Below, piece by piece: positions 8,000 to 16,455 of a stretch of DNA of 23,626 nucleotides. The notes beneath the pieces are model-generated. The model was not told where the DNA came from. It saw only the letters and a program-made list of their open reading frames with translations, and did not search any database. Every line of letters starts with the position of its first letter. Positions within the stretch are counted from its first letter, which is position 1. A program made the position numbers and the translations under genes. Source of the DNA: Stentor coeruleus (lineage: Eukaryota > Ciliophora > Heterotrichea > Heterotrichida > Stentoridae); the NCBI GenBank assembly GCA_001970955.1, contig MPUH01001117.1, forward strand, positions 1-23,626. The letters run 5' to 3'.

Positions 8000-9900
8000 A
8001 TTATTAAACTATAGCCAATAAAAGAATACGTAATAAGTTTGTTGGAATAATAGTCTAGTTTGGTGAAGAAACAGAAAATTTGAATTTCGATAATCATAAT
8101 GACTTGGATTTTCAAATTGTCTTTTTATATATTATTTTGATGAGATTTACTATATTTTTTAGCTGAATTCAGGGTTTTTATTGTTTTGTATAGAGAGGGA
8201 AATAACTTTATATGAAAATTGGGATTACTTTTGGGGTTAAGGTGAGAAATGCATGAAATTAAGATTGAAATCAATACTGAAGCATGATATACGAATGTGC
8301 TTTTGTAGTATTTGACTAGAAGAGAGGAAAATAAGATTACTTTTAAATGAACGACAAAGTTATTTTATTAGATTGACAAGGGTAAATATTTTGCTGAATT
8401 CTGTTTGGGATATCTTAGCATGAATTAATAGTTTTGCTTAAATTAAGATGACCCACTTAATAGTGATGACCGAAAAGTGTTTTTTCTTTTTATTTAAAAG
8501 AAGAAATTTTTAGGATTACTTATAAGAAAAGGCTGTCTTATCATAAATACAGAAACGAAATATTAAGCATATATTAAGAAGTTCTAAAATTTTGAACTTG
8601 CTTTTAAGACTTGAAGTAGTATGTTTGTTGACGAATTAGTTGAAGCGAAAATATGGCACCTAAATGTAAATAATTAACTATAAGACTTTGAGTTTATGGG
8701 AAATGCATAAAGTCATCAAAGTTTGTAGTATACTTTGATTAATAAAATAGAATAATTATTATAAAAGTTCTACCATCATACTTATATTCATCTAATAAGA
8801 GAATATGCTTAAATATCAAAGGACTTATTAAGCAAAAACTTATAAATTAAGTTTTTGAATATTTACAATTAATAATAGTATTTTTTCTTGATTAAATAAG
8901 CTTGTTTAATAGTTTATGTAATTTGTTTACTTTATTTTTCTTACATTGATATAGAGAGATTTTTTACTTGTATATGAATTTCTGATTAGAAATCCTTATA
9001 TTAAGTAGCATAAGATATTTTTTTGAAAGGATATGCAGATGAACTATTTATAAAACCAATCTAATAAATATAATAATTTTAAAGTATTAAGACTAATAAT
9101 GTTTAGATTTATATTATATTTTTTTATTCTTTTCGGTGAGAATAAATTTGTTGTATATCTTTATGATAAGCTAATTTATTCAATGATAGTTTGAAAATTT
9201 TATTAATAAGATATATAGCTTGGTACTTGAGGATAATCAAGTTAGTATCCTTTATTTCTAAGCTATAAAAGTGTACTTTTCTATAATCAAATCATAGGAC
9301 TAAAATATTTTTTATTTTTTTGCTTGTGTCTAATTGAGTTAGAGTCAATTTTAAACTAGTTATGCTGGTTTAATTCATTTATAACACTGAATCATCAAAA
9401 AGTTTGGAGTGAAAGAGAAGAATCACTTGAGTAATAATATTATAAAAGGGTCTGAAATTTAGTTTAATAACTAATGTTATGAAAAAGTTATAAATCTTTA
9501 GTCATTTGTAAAAACATCTATTATTATAATAGTTAATTAATTTTTTAGATTTGGCCAAAAATTTTTATTTATAGCTGCAAGAATATGCGTAAAAGCTTCA
9601 TATGAATTTAAAAAATATTATTCATAGTTGCAAGAATACATAAAAACATTCATGCGAATAAAAATTATATAAAGCCAAAATTTTGAGCATATAAGCGTTT
9701 GCATTAGCTACAACGAAATAATTGCTATTATTTATGGCAATATTTTTTATTTAACAATTTCCAATTTTTTTTTAATTTAGAACTTACTATAAGCATGATC
9801 TTAAAAGGCTAAAATTATTCATCCCTGAAACTTATATAGAATTTTGAAAAATAGTTGTTATTACCTAGTGTCATCAGTTTACTATTATATTAAAATATAA
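8000..9900. other. Long AT-rich intergenic region
   Basis: About 1.9 kb without a supportable gene. The part next to 8000 is G-rich on the + strand, which fits the upstream flank of the minus-strand oxidase gene. A frame at about 8168-8480 (+) contains only TGA and TAG stops and no TAA until its end, but nothing in it is recognisable. Two diverged copies of a roughly 48-bp unit occur at about 9566-9614 and 9620-9667 (shared words CATAG-TGCAAGAATA). Confidence 0.5.
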
Positions 9901-10041
9901 AGTCACGTCTTTCCATATTATGATTGGTTCACAGTTTATTCTGTGAGAAAGGTTTTACTTCCATATGGATCCATCAGACCTTGTGACATGATCCCAGAAT
10001 ACTCCTACGATGCTTTGTCATGCCACTTGATTACCAATTAA
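9901..10041. other. GC-richer island upstream of the next gene
   Basis: About 140 bp stands out from its AT-rich surroundings. On the + strand one frame is open for 46 codons from just after a TAA to the TAA at 10039-10041, without an initial ATG (words VRKVLLPYGSIRPC and EYSYDALSCHL). It also contains a hairpin, TCACAG-TTTATT-CTGTGA, and a CCATATGG palindrome. It could be a small structured RNA, a coding relic or a regulatory element. I do not recognise it as tRNA, snRNA or 5S rRNA. Confidence 0.4.
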
Positions 10042-10094
10042 TTTAAAATTTTCACGGATTGAAAGTATTTTTAAAACTAGCTTAGATAATAACA

Positions 10095-10967
10095 ATGGCA
10101 GAAGGACAACCAGTTATGCATAAACCAACTTCTCTGGAGCGAACAATATATTTTGAAGTCATCGAAGACTTCAGAACACTGCATTATGGTATTCAAGACA
10201 AGCTGATTCAAGAACTCCATTGCCTTTATGGTCCTGTTTTTGATTTCAGTGAAGAATATCTAGCAAGACTTTTCACCCACCCAAAAGCAACAACTTGCAT
10301 AGTTATTTTAGGTCGTGAGTTAGATTCAAGCCAGTTAGTTGCTTCATGCATAATTATGCCTTTTTTCTTCGAACATATCGAAAATGATCACCGGCCACAA
10401 AATCAATTCCTGTCAGGGCATGGGATTTTGTGTGTAGCTGAAAAGTACAGAATCAATAAATTAGCTTGGGTTATCGGGGATATTACCGAAGAAGTGCTCT
10501 GGACTTTGTATCCTAATACCAATATTATAGAATTTGGTTTTATGGTATCACCTTTAAGTTTCTATGCTGCTGCAGTAAGATCAAAACTCGCTATGCCTGA
10601 TGGAAAAGCACAAAAGAATCCTAAGATTCACCAACTTTTTGAAAAGCTCAAGACAATAGTGCCAACTCGTTCCAAAAAAGTTGGTGACAATCCATATGTG
10701 CATCAAATATTTCCTCCCGTCAAAAATGACCTTGACCTAATTTTTGAAAACTTAGATAGACTTCCTAGAGTTATGAAGTATTTTGTTAATGAAACTGGAC
10801 TAACACCTGGATATGGGCTCATGGCTATGCAAATATCACAACTTGTAGAAGGAAATACTCTTGAGCTACCAGCTGGACAGTATATTACACCAAAAGCAAA
10901 ATTTAAAGGGCAAATAAGATATCTCCAAGGAAGCCTTACAAGAAATAAATACATTCCTAAACTTTAG
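10095..10967 (+). CDS. Unknown protein, weakly acetyltransferase-like
   Basis: This 290-residue soluble protein starts at the ATG at 10095 (MAEGQPVMHK) and ends in TAG. It has no signal peptide or membrane helix. The order is: a helical N-terminal part (about 15-65), a beta strand followed by a surface loop (TCIVILGRELDSSQLVASCIIMPFF, about 77-101), a central segment (GHGILCVAEKYRINKLAWVIGDITEEVLW) and a helix after EFGFMVSPLSFYAAAVRSK. The alternation of strand, long helix and a strand ending near a proline recalls the GNAT acetyltransferase fold, but the acetyl-CoA-binding R/Q-x-x-G-x-G/A motif is not visible, so this is only a suggestion. The frame is clean, so the gene is convincing even though the function is not known. 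Confidence 0.88.
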   Translation: MAEGQPVMHKPTSLERTIYFEVIEDFRTLHYGIQDKLIQELHCLYGPVFDFSEEYLARLFTHPKATTCIVILGRELDSSQLVASCIIMPFFFEHIENDHRPQNQFLSGHGILCVAEKYRINKLAWVIGDITEEVLWTLYPNTNIIEFGFMVSPLSFYAAAVRSKLAMPDGKAQKNPKIHQLFEKLKTIVPTRSKKVGDNPYVHQIFPPVKNDLDLIFENLDRLPRVMKYFVNETGLTPGYGLMAMQISQLVEGNTLELPAGQYITPKAKFKGQIRYLQGSLTRNKYIPKL

Positions 10968-11572
10968 CTTCTTTAGATTTATGATGGGTATAATTGTTGA
11001 ATAATTATAATAAGTACTCGATAAAATGATAAAGTTTCCTACGTCACCTGAAAGCTGTAATTATAGTAAAGCGAGCTTTTAAGATAAAATTTTCAGAAAA
11101 AGCTTAGGTCTAAAGCTCTATTTAAAGAAAATTTTTAGGTTTATAAATTTCAACTTTGGGATATATGCTGAGCTTTAATTGTTTTTTGATTAGTAATTTA
11201 CAAAAAGTGAAAAATAAAAATTTACTTTAATTGTATAGGTAGTGATTTTTTGTATTTATAGCTCTTTAAACATCAGGGTTCATACATATTCATTGCGACA
11301 TTAGAAATATGCGAAAAATTGTCTTATTTATTATATTTTCTAAAATAGTAGAAGTGTTCTGAGAGTTAAGACTAAATTAAGGCTATGCAGCGTATAATAT
11401 CTACTCATCTTAAATTAGCAAATGCAGCACTGTCAGTTGCGTTAATATGATAGGCGGAAATAATCAACTTGAGAATAATTATGGACAGAAAAAATTTATA
11501 AGACACACTTCTCTTTGGTTAGAAAGTACATCTCCTTTTCTTTTTCATATATAATTAAAATCGAAGGTTTTT
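10968..11572. other. AT-rich intergenic flank of the transposon
   Basis: No gene, RNA or clear repeat is seen between the TAG at 10967 and the target-site duplication of the Merlin element. Confidence 0.5.
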
Positions 11573-11580
11573 AAACTAGC
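11573..11580. repeat. Left target-site duplication AAACTAGC
   Basis: The 8-bp sequence AAACTAGC lies directly outside the left inverted repeat and is repeated exactly at 12722-12729 outside the right one. An 8-bp duplication is the rule for Merlin and related IS1595-type elements. Confidence 0.9.
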
Positions 11581-11680
11581 GAATTTATTATAGTCGGATT
11601 GTTTATTGAATGTGTAAACTTATATAGTAATTTATCATTATTAATCTAAATGGATAAAAATTTGATTTATAACTTTGAGA
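11581..11680 (+). repeat. Left terminal inverted repeat of Merlin element
   Basis: These 100 bp match the reverse complement of 12622-12721 with 17 mismatches and no gaps. The best kept blocks are TAGTCGGATTG (11591-11601), TATATAGTAATTTAT (11621-11635) and GATAAAAATTTGATT (about 11653-11667). Confidence 0.95.
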
Positions 11681-11811
11681 GGGAATCCATAAATATCAAA
11701 AATTATTTGAAATTGAACTATTTTTTGCCAAGCATCATAGATTTAATCAGAATTTCTTTGATGAATAACTCTACTTAGAGTATCTTTAAAAAAAATTTTT
11801 TTCCTAGAAAA

Positions 11812-12596
11812 ATGGTATGTCCAAGATGCCAAAGAGTGATGAGATTGAATAAAGATTTTAAAAAATTTAGATGAAGAATAAAGAAATTGAAAAAAGTTTT
11901 TTAAAAAATTAGATGCAAGAATAAAGAATGCCAAAAAAGTGTTTCTGTAAGAAAGGATACAATTTTTAGTATTAAAACTTCAGAATGTTGCACTTTACTT
12001 TTACTTGAATATTTTTGGCTCAACAAAGCAGGAATTTCAAGAACAATTACAGTATTTGGGTGTAGTTCTAAGCACTGTGGTATCATATTTTAAGCAATTT
12101 AGAAAGCAAATAGAAGATGCTATGATACTAAATGATACTGCAATAGGCTGCAAAGATATCATTGTTTAAATTGATGAATGCAAATATTGGCGACGAAAGT
12201 ACAATAGAGGTCATCTCGTTACAGGAGCATGAATTCTTGAAGGTGTTGAAGATACATCAGAAAAAAGTGTTTTTACTTGAAGTGTCAAATAGAAATCAGC
12301 ATGCACTAACAAAAATGATTAGAGAGTTCTAGAGACTCATAGTAGTTACAGATTGCTGGAGAGGTTATTACAAAGTAAAGCATTTTATGAACATTGAACA
12401 GTGGACTACTGTAAAGACTATAGAAATCCAAAGACTCGGGCAAAAACGAGCACAATTGAAGACACATGAAATGACGTAAAGCATTACATTAGTACTAGGA
12501 GCATACTGTTAATATCAAGATATGAGCATTTTCATGTGGAGAAGACTGAACAAACCAAGTTTATGGGAAAGTTTTCTTGAATGTCTTAAATCATAG
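11812..12596 (+). pseudogene. Merlin/IS1595-family transposase, disrupted
   Basis: The start is the ATG at 11812 (MVCPRCQRVMRLNKDF). A zinc ribbon is visible as CPRC and CKNKEC, with a 42-bp internal duplication (11856-11897 and 11899-11940) that brings in a TAA. After a frameshift near 12020 comes the helix-turn-helix-like QYLGVVLSTVVSYFKQF and IGCKDIIV, a TAA, then IDECKYWRRKYNRGH and GA(TGA)ILEGVE. A second shift near 12265 leads to FLLEVSNRNQHAL, a TAG, and VVTDCWRGYY. A third near 12415 leads to NPKTRAKTSTIED, TGA, NDVKHYI. A likely fourth shift puts the end at TAG 12594-12596. The catalytic triad is Asp (12173), Asp (12351) and Glu (12458), all kept. The gene cannot make a working protein under any single code. 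Confidence 0.9.
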
Positions 12597-12621
12597 TAAT
12601 TTATAGATTTTATAAACAATT

Positions 12622-12721
12622 TCTCGAAGCTATGAATCAAATTTTTATGCAATTTGATTAATAATAATAAATTACTATATAAATCTGTAGAGTCAATAAG
12701 CAATCCGACTATAACAAATCA
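12622..12721 (-). repeat. Right terminal inverted repeat of Merlin element
   Basis: Reverse complement partner of 11581-11680; 83 of 100 positions match and both arms have the same length. It begins 25 bp after the decayed transposase end. Confidence 0.95.
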
Positions 12722-12729
12722 AAACTAGC
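12722..12729. repeat. Right target-site duplication AAACTAGC
   Basis: Exact copy of 11573-11580, directly outside the right inverted repeat. Confidence 0.9.
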
Positions 12730-13264
12730 ATATACAATGCTTGATAATAGCATGCTTATCATATTGCATATCAAGGTTAAAGCATATTCAAAATTTATAT
12801 GAATTGCAAAGAAAAGTATGTTCATATCGTGAATAATAACCACGGCGATAATGTTTATCAAAACTGAATCAAAATCGTTATAGTTGAACATTATAAGTAT
12901 TATTTATATAAAACTACTAATAAACATCGTATTTACTTTATATAAATACCTAATAGTTATATAAAAGTTGAAACTTTAATCATATTTTACTTTATATAAA
13001 TACCTAATAGTTATAATTTAAAAGTTGAAACTTTAATGTGTTGAAATATCAAACTTATATTTGTTTTGCATCAAATTTTTTTTAAAAATAATTTCAGCTT
13101 GATAAGTGATTTATTATTTAAAAGTTGTAATTACATATATCAAGATTAAAATTTTATATTAAAATTTTTCTAAATAAAACTTCTACTAGAGTATTTATAT
13201 CTGTTAATAAAAGACCTTAAACTACTCTAGAAAGGTAATTTCCTTCAAATCTAATATATATAAA
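12730..13264. other. AT-rich intergenic with a local duplication
   Basis: No gene is supported; short minus-strand frames here have no recognisable content. The stretch holds the 50-bp duplication at 12934-13037 and a small hairpin, TGATAA-TAGCATGC-TTATCA, near 12742. Confidence 0.5.
12934..13037. repeat. Diverged direct repeat, about 50 bp x 2
   Basis: Positions 12934-12980 and 12988-13037 share TACTTTATATAAATACC, TAATAGTTAT and AAAAGTTGAAACTTTAAT and differ by a 3-bp indel. The two copies are 7 bp apart. It looks like a local tandem duplication of non-coding DNA. Confidence 0.9.
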
Positions 13265-13753
13265 ATGCACAAAAATGGTATTATGGAAAGAATGCTTGGG
13301 AGCACCCCATCTTCAGAGTCACCCATTATCCCTCAAGAAATCCCAGGGAAAGTTGTAATCGTCCATTATTGGGAAGATTTTGATACAGGTCGACATTTGG
13401 TATTTGAACAAGAGGTCAATGAGCATACAATACAAGACTTATTATTATCAATGCAAGAAAAAATCCTCAAAAGCTTAGGAAAAAAGAAAGACATAAGCTG
13501 TTTGCTTGTAAGGTTTTCTAACAAAGAAGGAAAACCTAAAGTTGATATGCCAATAGTTCAAACTAGCCAAAAAGTCAATTTGGTAGCTTTTGAAAGATTC
13601 ACAGTTTGTGACAAGGACTTAGATGAAAAAGCTAGACTTATACTGGAGGAAAGAGACACGTTTTCTGATAAGAGTACAACAAGCACAGCTGAGATCGAGA
13701 TAAAAAAATCACCAAAGTGGTATATGAAGATAATTTGCTGTATCAAAGACTAA
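13265..13753 (+). CDS. Unknown small protein with Cys-Cys C-terminal tail
   Basis: This 162-residue protein starts at ATG 13265, with a TATATATAAA stretch directly upstream, and ends in TAA. A later in-frame ATG (MERM, residue 7) is a possible alternative start. The N-terminus is Ser/Pro-rich. A compact middle (about 29-115) has strand-like segments, KVVIVHYWEDFDTGRHLVFEQEV, a helix TIQDLLLSMQEKILKSLG and further strands CLLVRFSN and VNLVAFERFTV, which would suit a ubiquitin-like or RA-type beta-grasp fold; that is only a guess from the pattern. The tail, KWYMKIICCIKD, has two adjacent cysteines beside lysines and aromatics, so membrane association by palmitoylation is possible. It is convergent with the next gene, 145 bp away. 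Confidence 0.82.
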   Translation: MHKNGIMERMLGSTPSSESPIIPQEIPGKVVIVHYWEDFDTGRHLVFEQEVNEHTIQDLLLSMQEKILKSLGKKKDISCLLVRFSNKEGKPKVDMPIVQTSQKVNLVAFERFTVCDKDLDEKARLILEERDTFSDKSTTSTAEIEIKKSPKWYMKIICCIKD

Positions 13754-13898
13754 TAGGAAAATGCTTGTAAAACTAACTAAGTTATATATACTCATATTAC
13801 AATCTTTAAATGATTTTCAACCATAAATTGCAGTTATTTTTTTATATTCTGATTATATAATATAGCTTTTAGTTTTTGATTTACCTAAAGAAACTTAA

Positions 13899-14582
13899 TT
13901 ATAGGGACTTCTTACTAGCCTTTTCCATAGTATCTGAGAATTCATTAGAATTTCTTCTTCTTTTTAAACTGGATAGTACGACCTCACTAGCCTTAACTTT
14001 ACCAATTTTCAAAGGAGTCTCACCTTTAGCATATGGGATATTTTCTTCACTACTCATGGTATCCACATAAGAATTCTCAATAGTATCAATAGCCTTAACT
14101 GTTGTATCAAGCGCTTTTTCTATAGTAGCCGTAGTCATCTCTTGTACTTTAAGAATCTCTTCTACCTTGGGAATCTCTTCTACCTTATGAATTTCTTCTA
14201 ACTTGGGAATCTCTTCTACTTTAGGAATTTCTTCTGCCTTTGCCATCACATTTTTAGCTTCTGGAGTAATGCGTTGCTTTAGGTTTTTGCCTCTAGGTTG
14301 AGAAATTTTGTCTACTAGGACTGGGGATTTCATAGATTCAAACTCTTTTTGCGATGGGATTTTTTTTTGAGTAGGTTTAGTTTGCCCGGTTTTCTTATGA
14401 TTTTGAATTTGATTTTTGGACTTTGAATTTTGAGAGACTGTACGAGCACGATTTTGTTCTTTATCCCCAAGAACCTCTTTTGATTTACTACGGGAAAATT
14501 TTGCATTATCTATATTTCTCTTTATAATGTTGGGCTTCGGCTTTTGAAATTTAGAATCCTTGCTTCCGGGTTTTTTTTCCAT
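13899..14582 (-). CDS. Basic, low-complexity protein with VEEIPK repeats
   Basis: This 227-residue minus-strand protein ends in TAA. It is Lys/Ser/Gln-rich over its first 110 residues and contains a block of hexapeptide repeats of the form (V/L)EEIPK, about six copies in a row with drift (KVEEIPKLEEIHKVEEI). The next part is Thr-rich, and the C-terminus has a basic cluster, LKRRRNSNEF, that could be a nuclear localisation signal. No globular domain or catalytic motif is visible, and most of the chain is probably disordered. It might be a structural or scaffold protein of nucleus or cytoskeleton; that is inference from composition only. Repeat expansion in the DNA (18-bp unit) likely drives length change. 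Confidence 0.75.
   Translation of the reverse strand: MEKKPGSKDSKFQKPKPNIIKRNIDNAKFSRSKSKEVLGDKEQNRARTVSQNSKSKNQIQNHKKTGQTKPTQKKIPSQKEFESMKSPVLVDKISQPRGKNLKQRITPEAKNVMAKAEEIPKVEEIPKLEEIHKVEEIPKVEEILKVQEMTTATIEKALDTTVKAIDTIENSYVDTMSSEENIPYAKGETPLKIGKVKASEVVLSSLKRRRNSNEFSDTMEKASKKSL
14135..14240 (-). repeat. 18-bp coding tandem repeat
   Basis: About six imperfect 18-bp units (+ strand form near GAATCTCTTCTACCTTGG) encode the VEEIPK hexapeptides of the gene at 13899-14582. Confidence 0.85.
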
Positions 14583-15186
14583 GTTATATTATATTGGCTA
14601 TTTACCTAATATGGGGGATTTACATATTAAAAGCTTACTATTCTCTAATTTTTAGATGAATTTTTTTAATAAATGATATAATTAGAATGACTTTATGTTT
14701 GATTGTGAGATTACCACAAAGCTAAAACAAAAATGGATTAATTTTAGAAATTAAAGTAAATTAAGATATTTTAGAGATTGTGCAGTATAAATAAAATTCT
14801 TAAGTTATGTTAAGAAGGAATTAATGTATCTATAATTTTAAGATTTAAGAACATTTTCATATATTATGAGAGTAAAATACCATAAAACATAATTTCATCA
14901 ACGTTATATTGATTTAATAATGTCAGTAAAGTTTTTCTATAGCATAAGCAAAAATATTATATAAAATATATAAGTTTGCTTATGAAATAATAAAACTATT
15001 TATGCTTAAACCTTATAACTCATATTCAGTAATATAATTTTAGCTTCATTTCCAAAACTTATTATTGAACCATCATCTGATGTAACATTTTATATTAATT
15101 AGCATAATTCATCCTACAAGACAATTGAGAATAAATAAAACATGCATTTCAATAGCATTATATAATATAAAATACTTATATAATAA
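14583..15186. other. Divergent intergenic region, AT-rich
   Basis: This 604-bp space lies between the starts of the minus-strand repeat protein and the plus-strand gene at 15187. I see no gene or RNA; both promoters must be here. Confidence 0.5.
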
Positions 15187-15483
15187 ATGTCGTGTGTGAA
15201 AAAAGAAAACTCTTGCACACAAGAAGAGCTTGGCTTAATAAGTCCCTTTCCAAAATCAATCCTAAGATCAAAGTCATTAGCTCCAGATACCAAACAAAAA
15301 CATGAAGAAATTCGAAAAATACATAAAAGACAAAAATCAGTGAGTTTTCCTGATAAAGATAAACTACCAGTCCACACTGTATTTGAAGTTCCTTTACTTA
15401 GATATGAGGAACAAGATCTACCTAATACAGTTCTTTCAAAGAAGAAAATTAAAAATAAAGGCTGCTCATGCATTATCGCATAG
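15187..15483 (+). CDS. Small predicted PP1-docking protein with CaaX box
   Basis: This 98-residue protein has two short motifs in the order used by regulators of protein phosphatase 1. The first is SILR at residues 24-27, which fits the SILK motif [GS]-I-L-[RK]. The second is KSVSF at 50-54, which fits RVxF, followed by PDKDKLPVHTVFEVP. The C-terminus is a Lys-rich stretch (SKKKIKNKG) and then CSCIIA, whose last four residues, CIIA, fit a farnesylation CaaX box, with another Cys two residues before that could be palmitoylated. The protein is otherwise polar and probably disordered. Together this suggests a membrane-tethered PP1 regulator. The motifs are seen; binding and lipidation are inferred. 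A minus-strand open frame over the same bases is a shadow. Confidence 0.8.
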   Translation: MSCVKKENSCTQEELGLISPFPKSILRSKSLAPDTKQKHEEIRKIHKRQKSVSFPDKDKLPVHTVFEVPLLRYEEQDLPNTVLSKKKIKNKGCSCIIA

Positions 15484-15997
15484 TACCAAAAGTAGGTAGC
15501 ATAATTTACTACATTATAACAATAATTATAATGTTAATAATATTTTTATAGGAAAAACTAAAGGGAAAATTTAGGGAAAATGAAGGCTGGAAAGTATAAG
15601 AAAATTATTTTTAAACGGCAGATGATGTTTAGTGTTTTGGATTTTGAGAAATCAGTAAAAAAATGTTTATGCTATTGAATGGAAGTTTTTAATACAGCAA
15701 AGCAAGCTTCATAAACTAATATGATTTATACTTTCCAGCATTATTAATAATAATAATTTCCTGTCAAAAAAACTCAACCTAAACTCAAAAGATCATCTTT
15801 TAAAGAAAAAATCATGAACTCTTACCCTAAATATTATTTCATGCATAAATTTAGATATAAAATGCCGATGCACTTATCAAAATTTCTCAGATGTATTTTA
15901 AAATTTATCTAAACAAAATCAATATCCAATTTATAGAAAGATTAGCTACCTGCTATCATGGGATAATATTTTCATATCCTTTAAAATAATTCCCAAT
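15484..15997. other. Intergenic with a short inverted-repeat element
   Basis: No intact gene. It holds the 14-bp inverted repeats at 15586-15739. From about 15960 toward 15800 the minus strand may continue the GTPase relic, but I could not follow motifs there. Confidence 0.4.
15586..15739. repeat. 154-bp segment bounded by 14-bp inverted repeats
   Basis: GCTGGAAAGTATAA at 15586-15599 is exactly complementary to TTATACTTTCCAGC at 15726-15739. No target-site duplication is visible, so this is either a small MITE-like element or a chance hairpin. Confidence 0.55.
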
Positions 15998-16293
15998 TTA
16001 TAGTCTAAGAATTTTAGTCATAAAATATTTATTTATAAAACTTACTAATTTAAGAAACTTTTCAAATATTATGGTTAATGCTAGCATAATAATAACCCTT
16101 TGAAATAATATTTCAAGGTCAATGCATTGAGATAAGACTCTTATAGCTTTATATAAAATTATTATGCTTATTGATGGATTATATTCGGTAGGAAAAACTT
16201 GATCATAGAATTTTTTTATAAAAGATGATTTTCTGTGCTCGGATAGCCTACAACAGCAAGTTTAAAGAATTTTTGGCTAGGTGTCTTAACTCC
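15998..16293 (-). pseudogene. Ras-like small GTPase pseudogene
   Basis: On the minus strand a reading frame without a usable start gives KTPSQKFFKLAVVGYPST, then a one-base loss inside the P-loop, then KSSFIKKFYDQVF and PTEYNPSI. The two parts align end to end with the start of Ras/Rheb-type GTPases: strand 1, G1 loop GxxxxGKS, helix 1, and switch I with a P-S/T-I core. After the shift the frame stays open for 77 codons to the TAA at 15998-16000, passing YKAIRVLSQCIDLEIL, which resembles strands 2 and 3 before the DTAG loop. That loop, NKxD and SAK motifs are not found, and no ATG lies in frame upstream. It is a decayed or truncated gene. Confidence 0.7.
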
Positions 16294-16455
16294 ATATCAA
16301 CCAAGTATTTTATTTCCTTAGTTTTAGTCAAAGATTTTTGGAATTAAGATACGTCTAAGAAATTATTATCAAAGCTTAATCCAAGTCTTAATTTCCCATT
16401 AAATCGTGCAACATTATAAATTCTTCATTATTTTAAACAATTAATTAATTATTAT

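Larger units (their letters stand above)
11581..12721. mobile_element. Decayed Merlin (IS1595/ISXO2-like) DNA transposon, 1141 bp
   Basis: The element is bounded by two 100-bp terminal inverted repeats that align without gaps at 83 of 100 positions, and is flanked by a perfect 8-bp duplication, AAACTAGC. Inside lies one decayed transposase on the + strand whose motifs identify the Merlin/IS1595 superfamily: a zinc ribbon, then a DDE domain with IDE, TDCW and TIEDTW. The size, structure and duplication length all agree with a complete, once autonomous Merlin copy that moved by cut-and-paste. It is now dead, because the transposase has several frameshifts and stops. The exact duplication beside diverged inverted repeats suggests an old family but a locus still intact at its ends. 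No second copy of the termini is visible in the window. Confidence 0.93.

Noticed and set aside
8168..8480. Plus-strand gene using TGA as Trp
   Set aside because: The frame has four TGA and two TAG and no recognisable motif; the G-rich skew of this flank explains part of the pattern.
9950..9975. U5 snRNA-like loop (GGTTTTACTTCC) in the GC-richer island
   Set aside because: The flanking stem cannot form and no convincing Sm site follows.
11872..11874. A third TGA as tryptophan in the Merlin transposase zinc ribbon
   Set aside because: Alignment of the two 42-bp duplicate copies shows that this TGA corresponds to TGC (Cys) with one lost base, so it says nothing about UGA decoding.
12281..12283. 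TGA in the frame ACT-TGA-AGT as another tryptophan of the transposase
   Set aside because: The family match continues in the neighbouring frame (CTT-GAA-GTG, LEV), so this is a frameshift site and not a Trp codon.
15114..15473. Minus-strand 119-codon frame
   Set aside because: It is the antisense shadow of the 98-residue gene at 15187-15483, whose motifs are meaningful.
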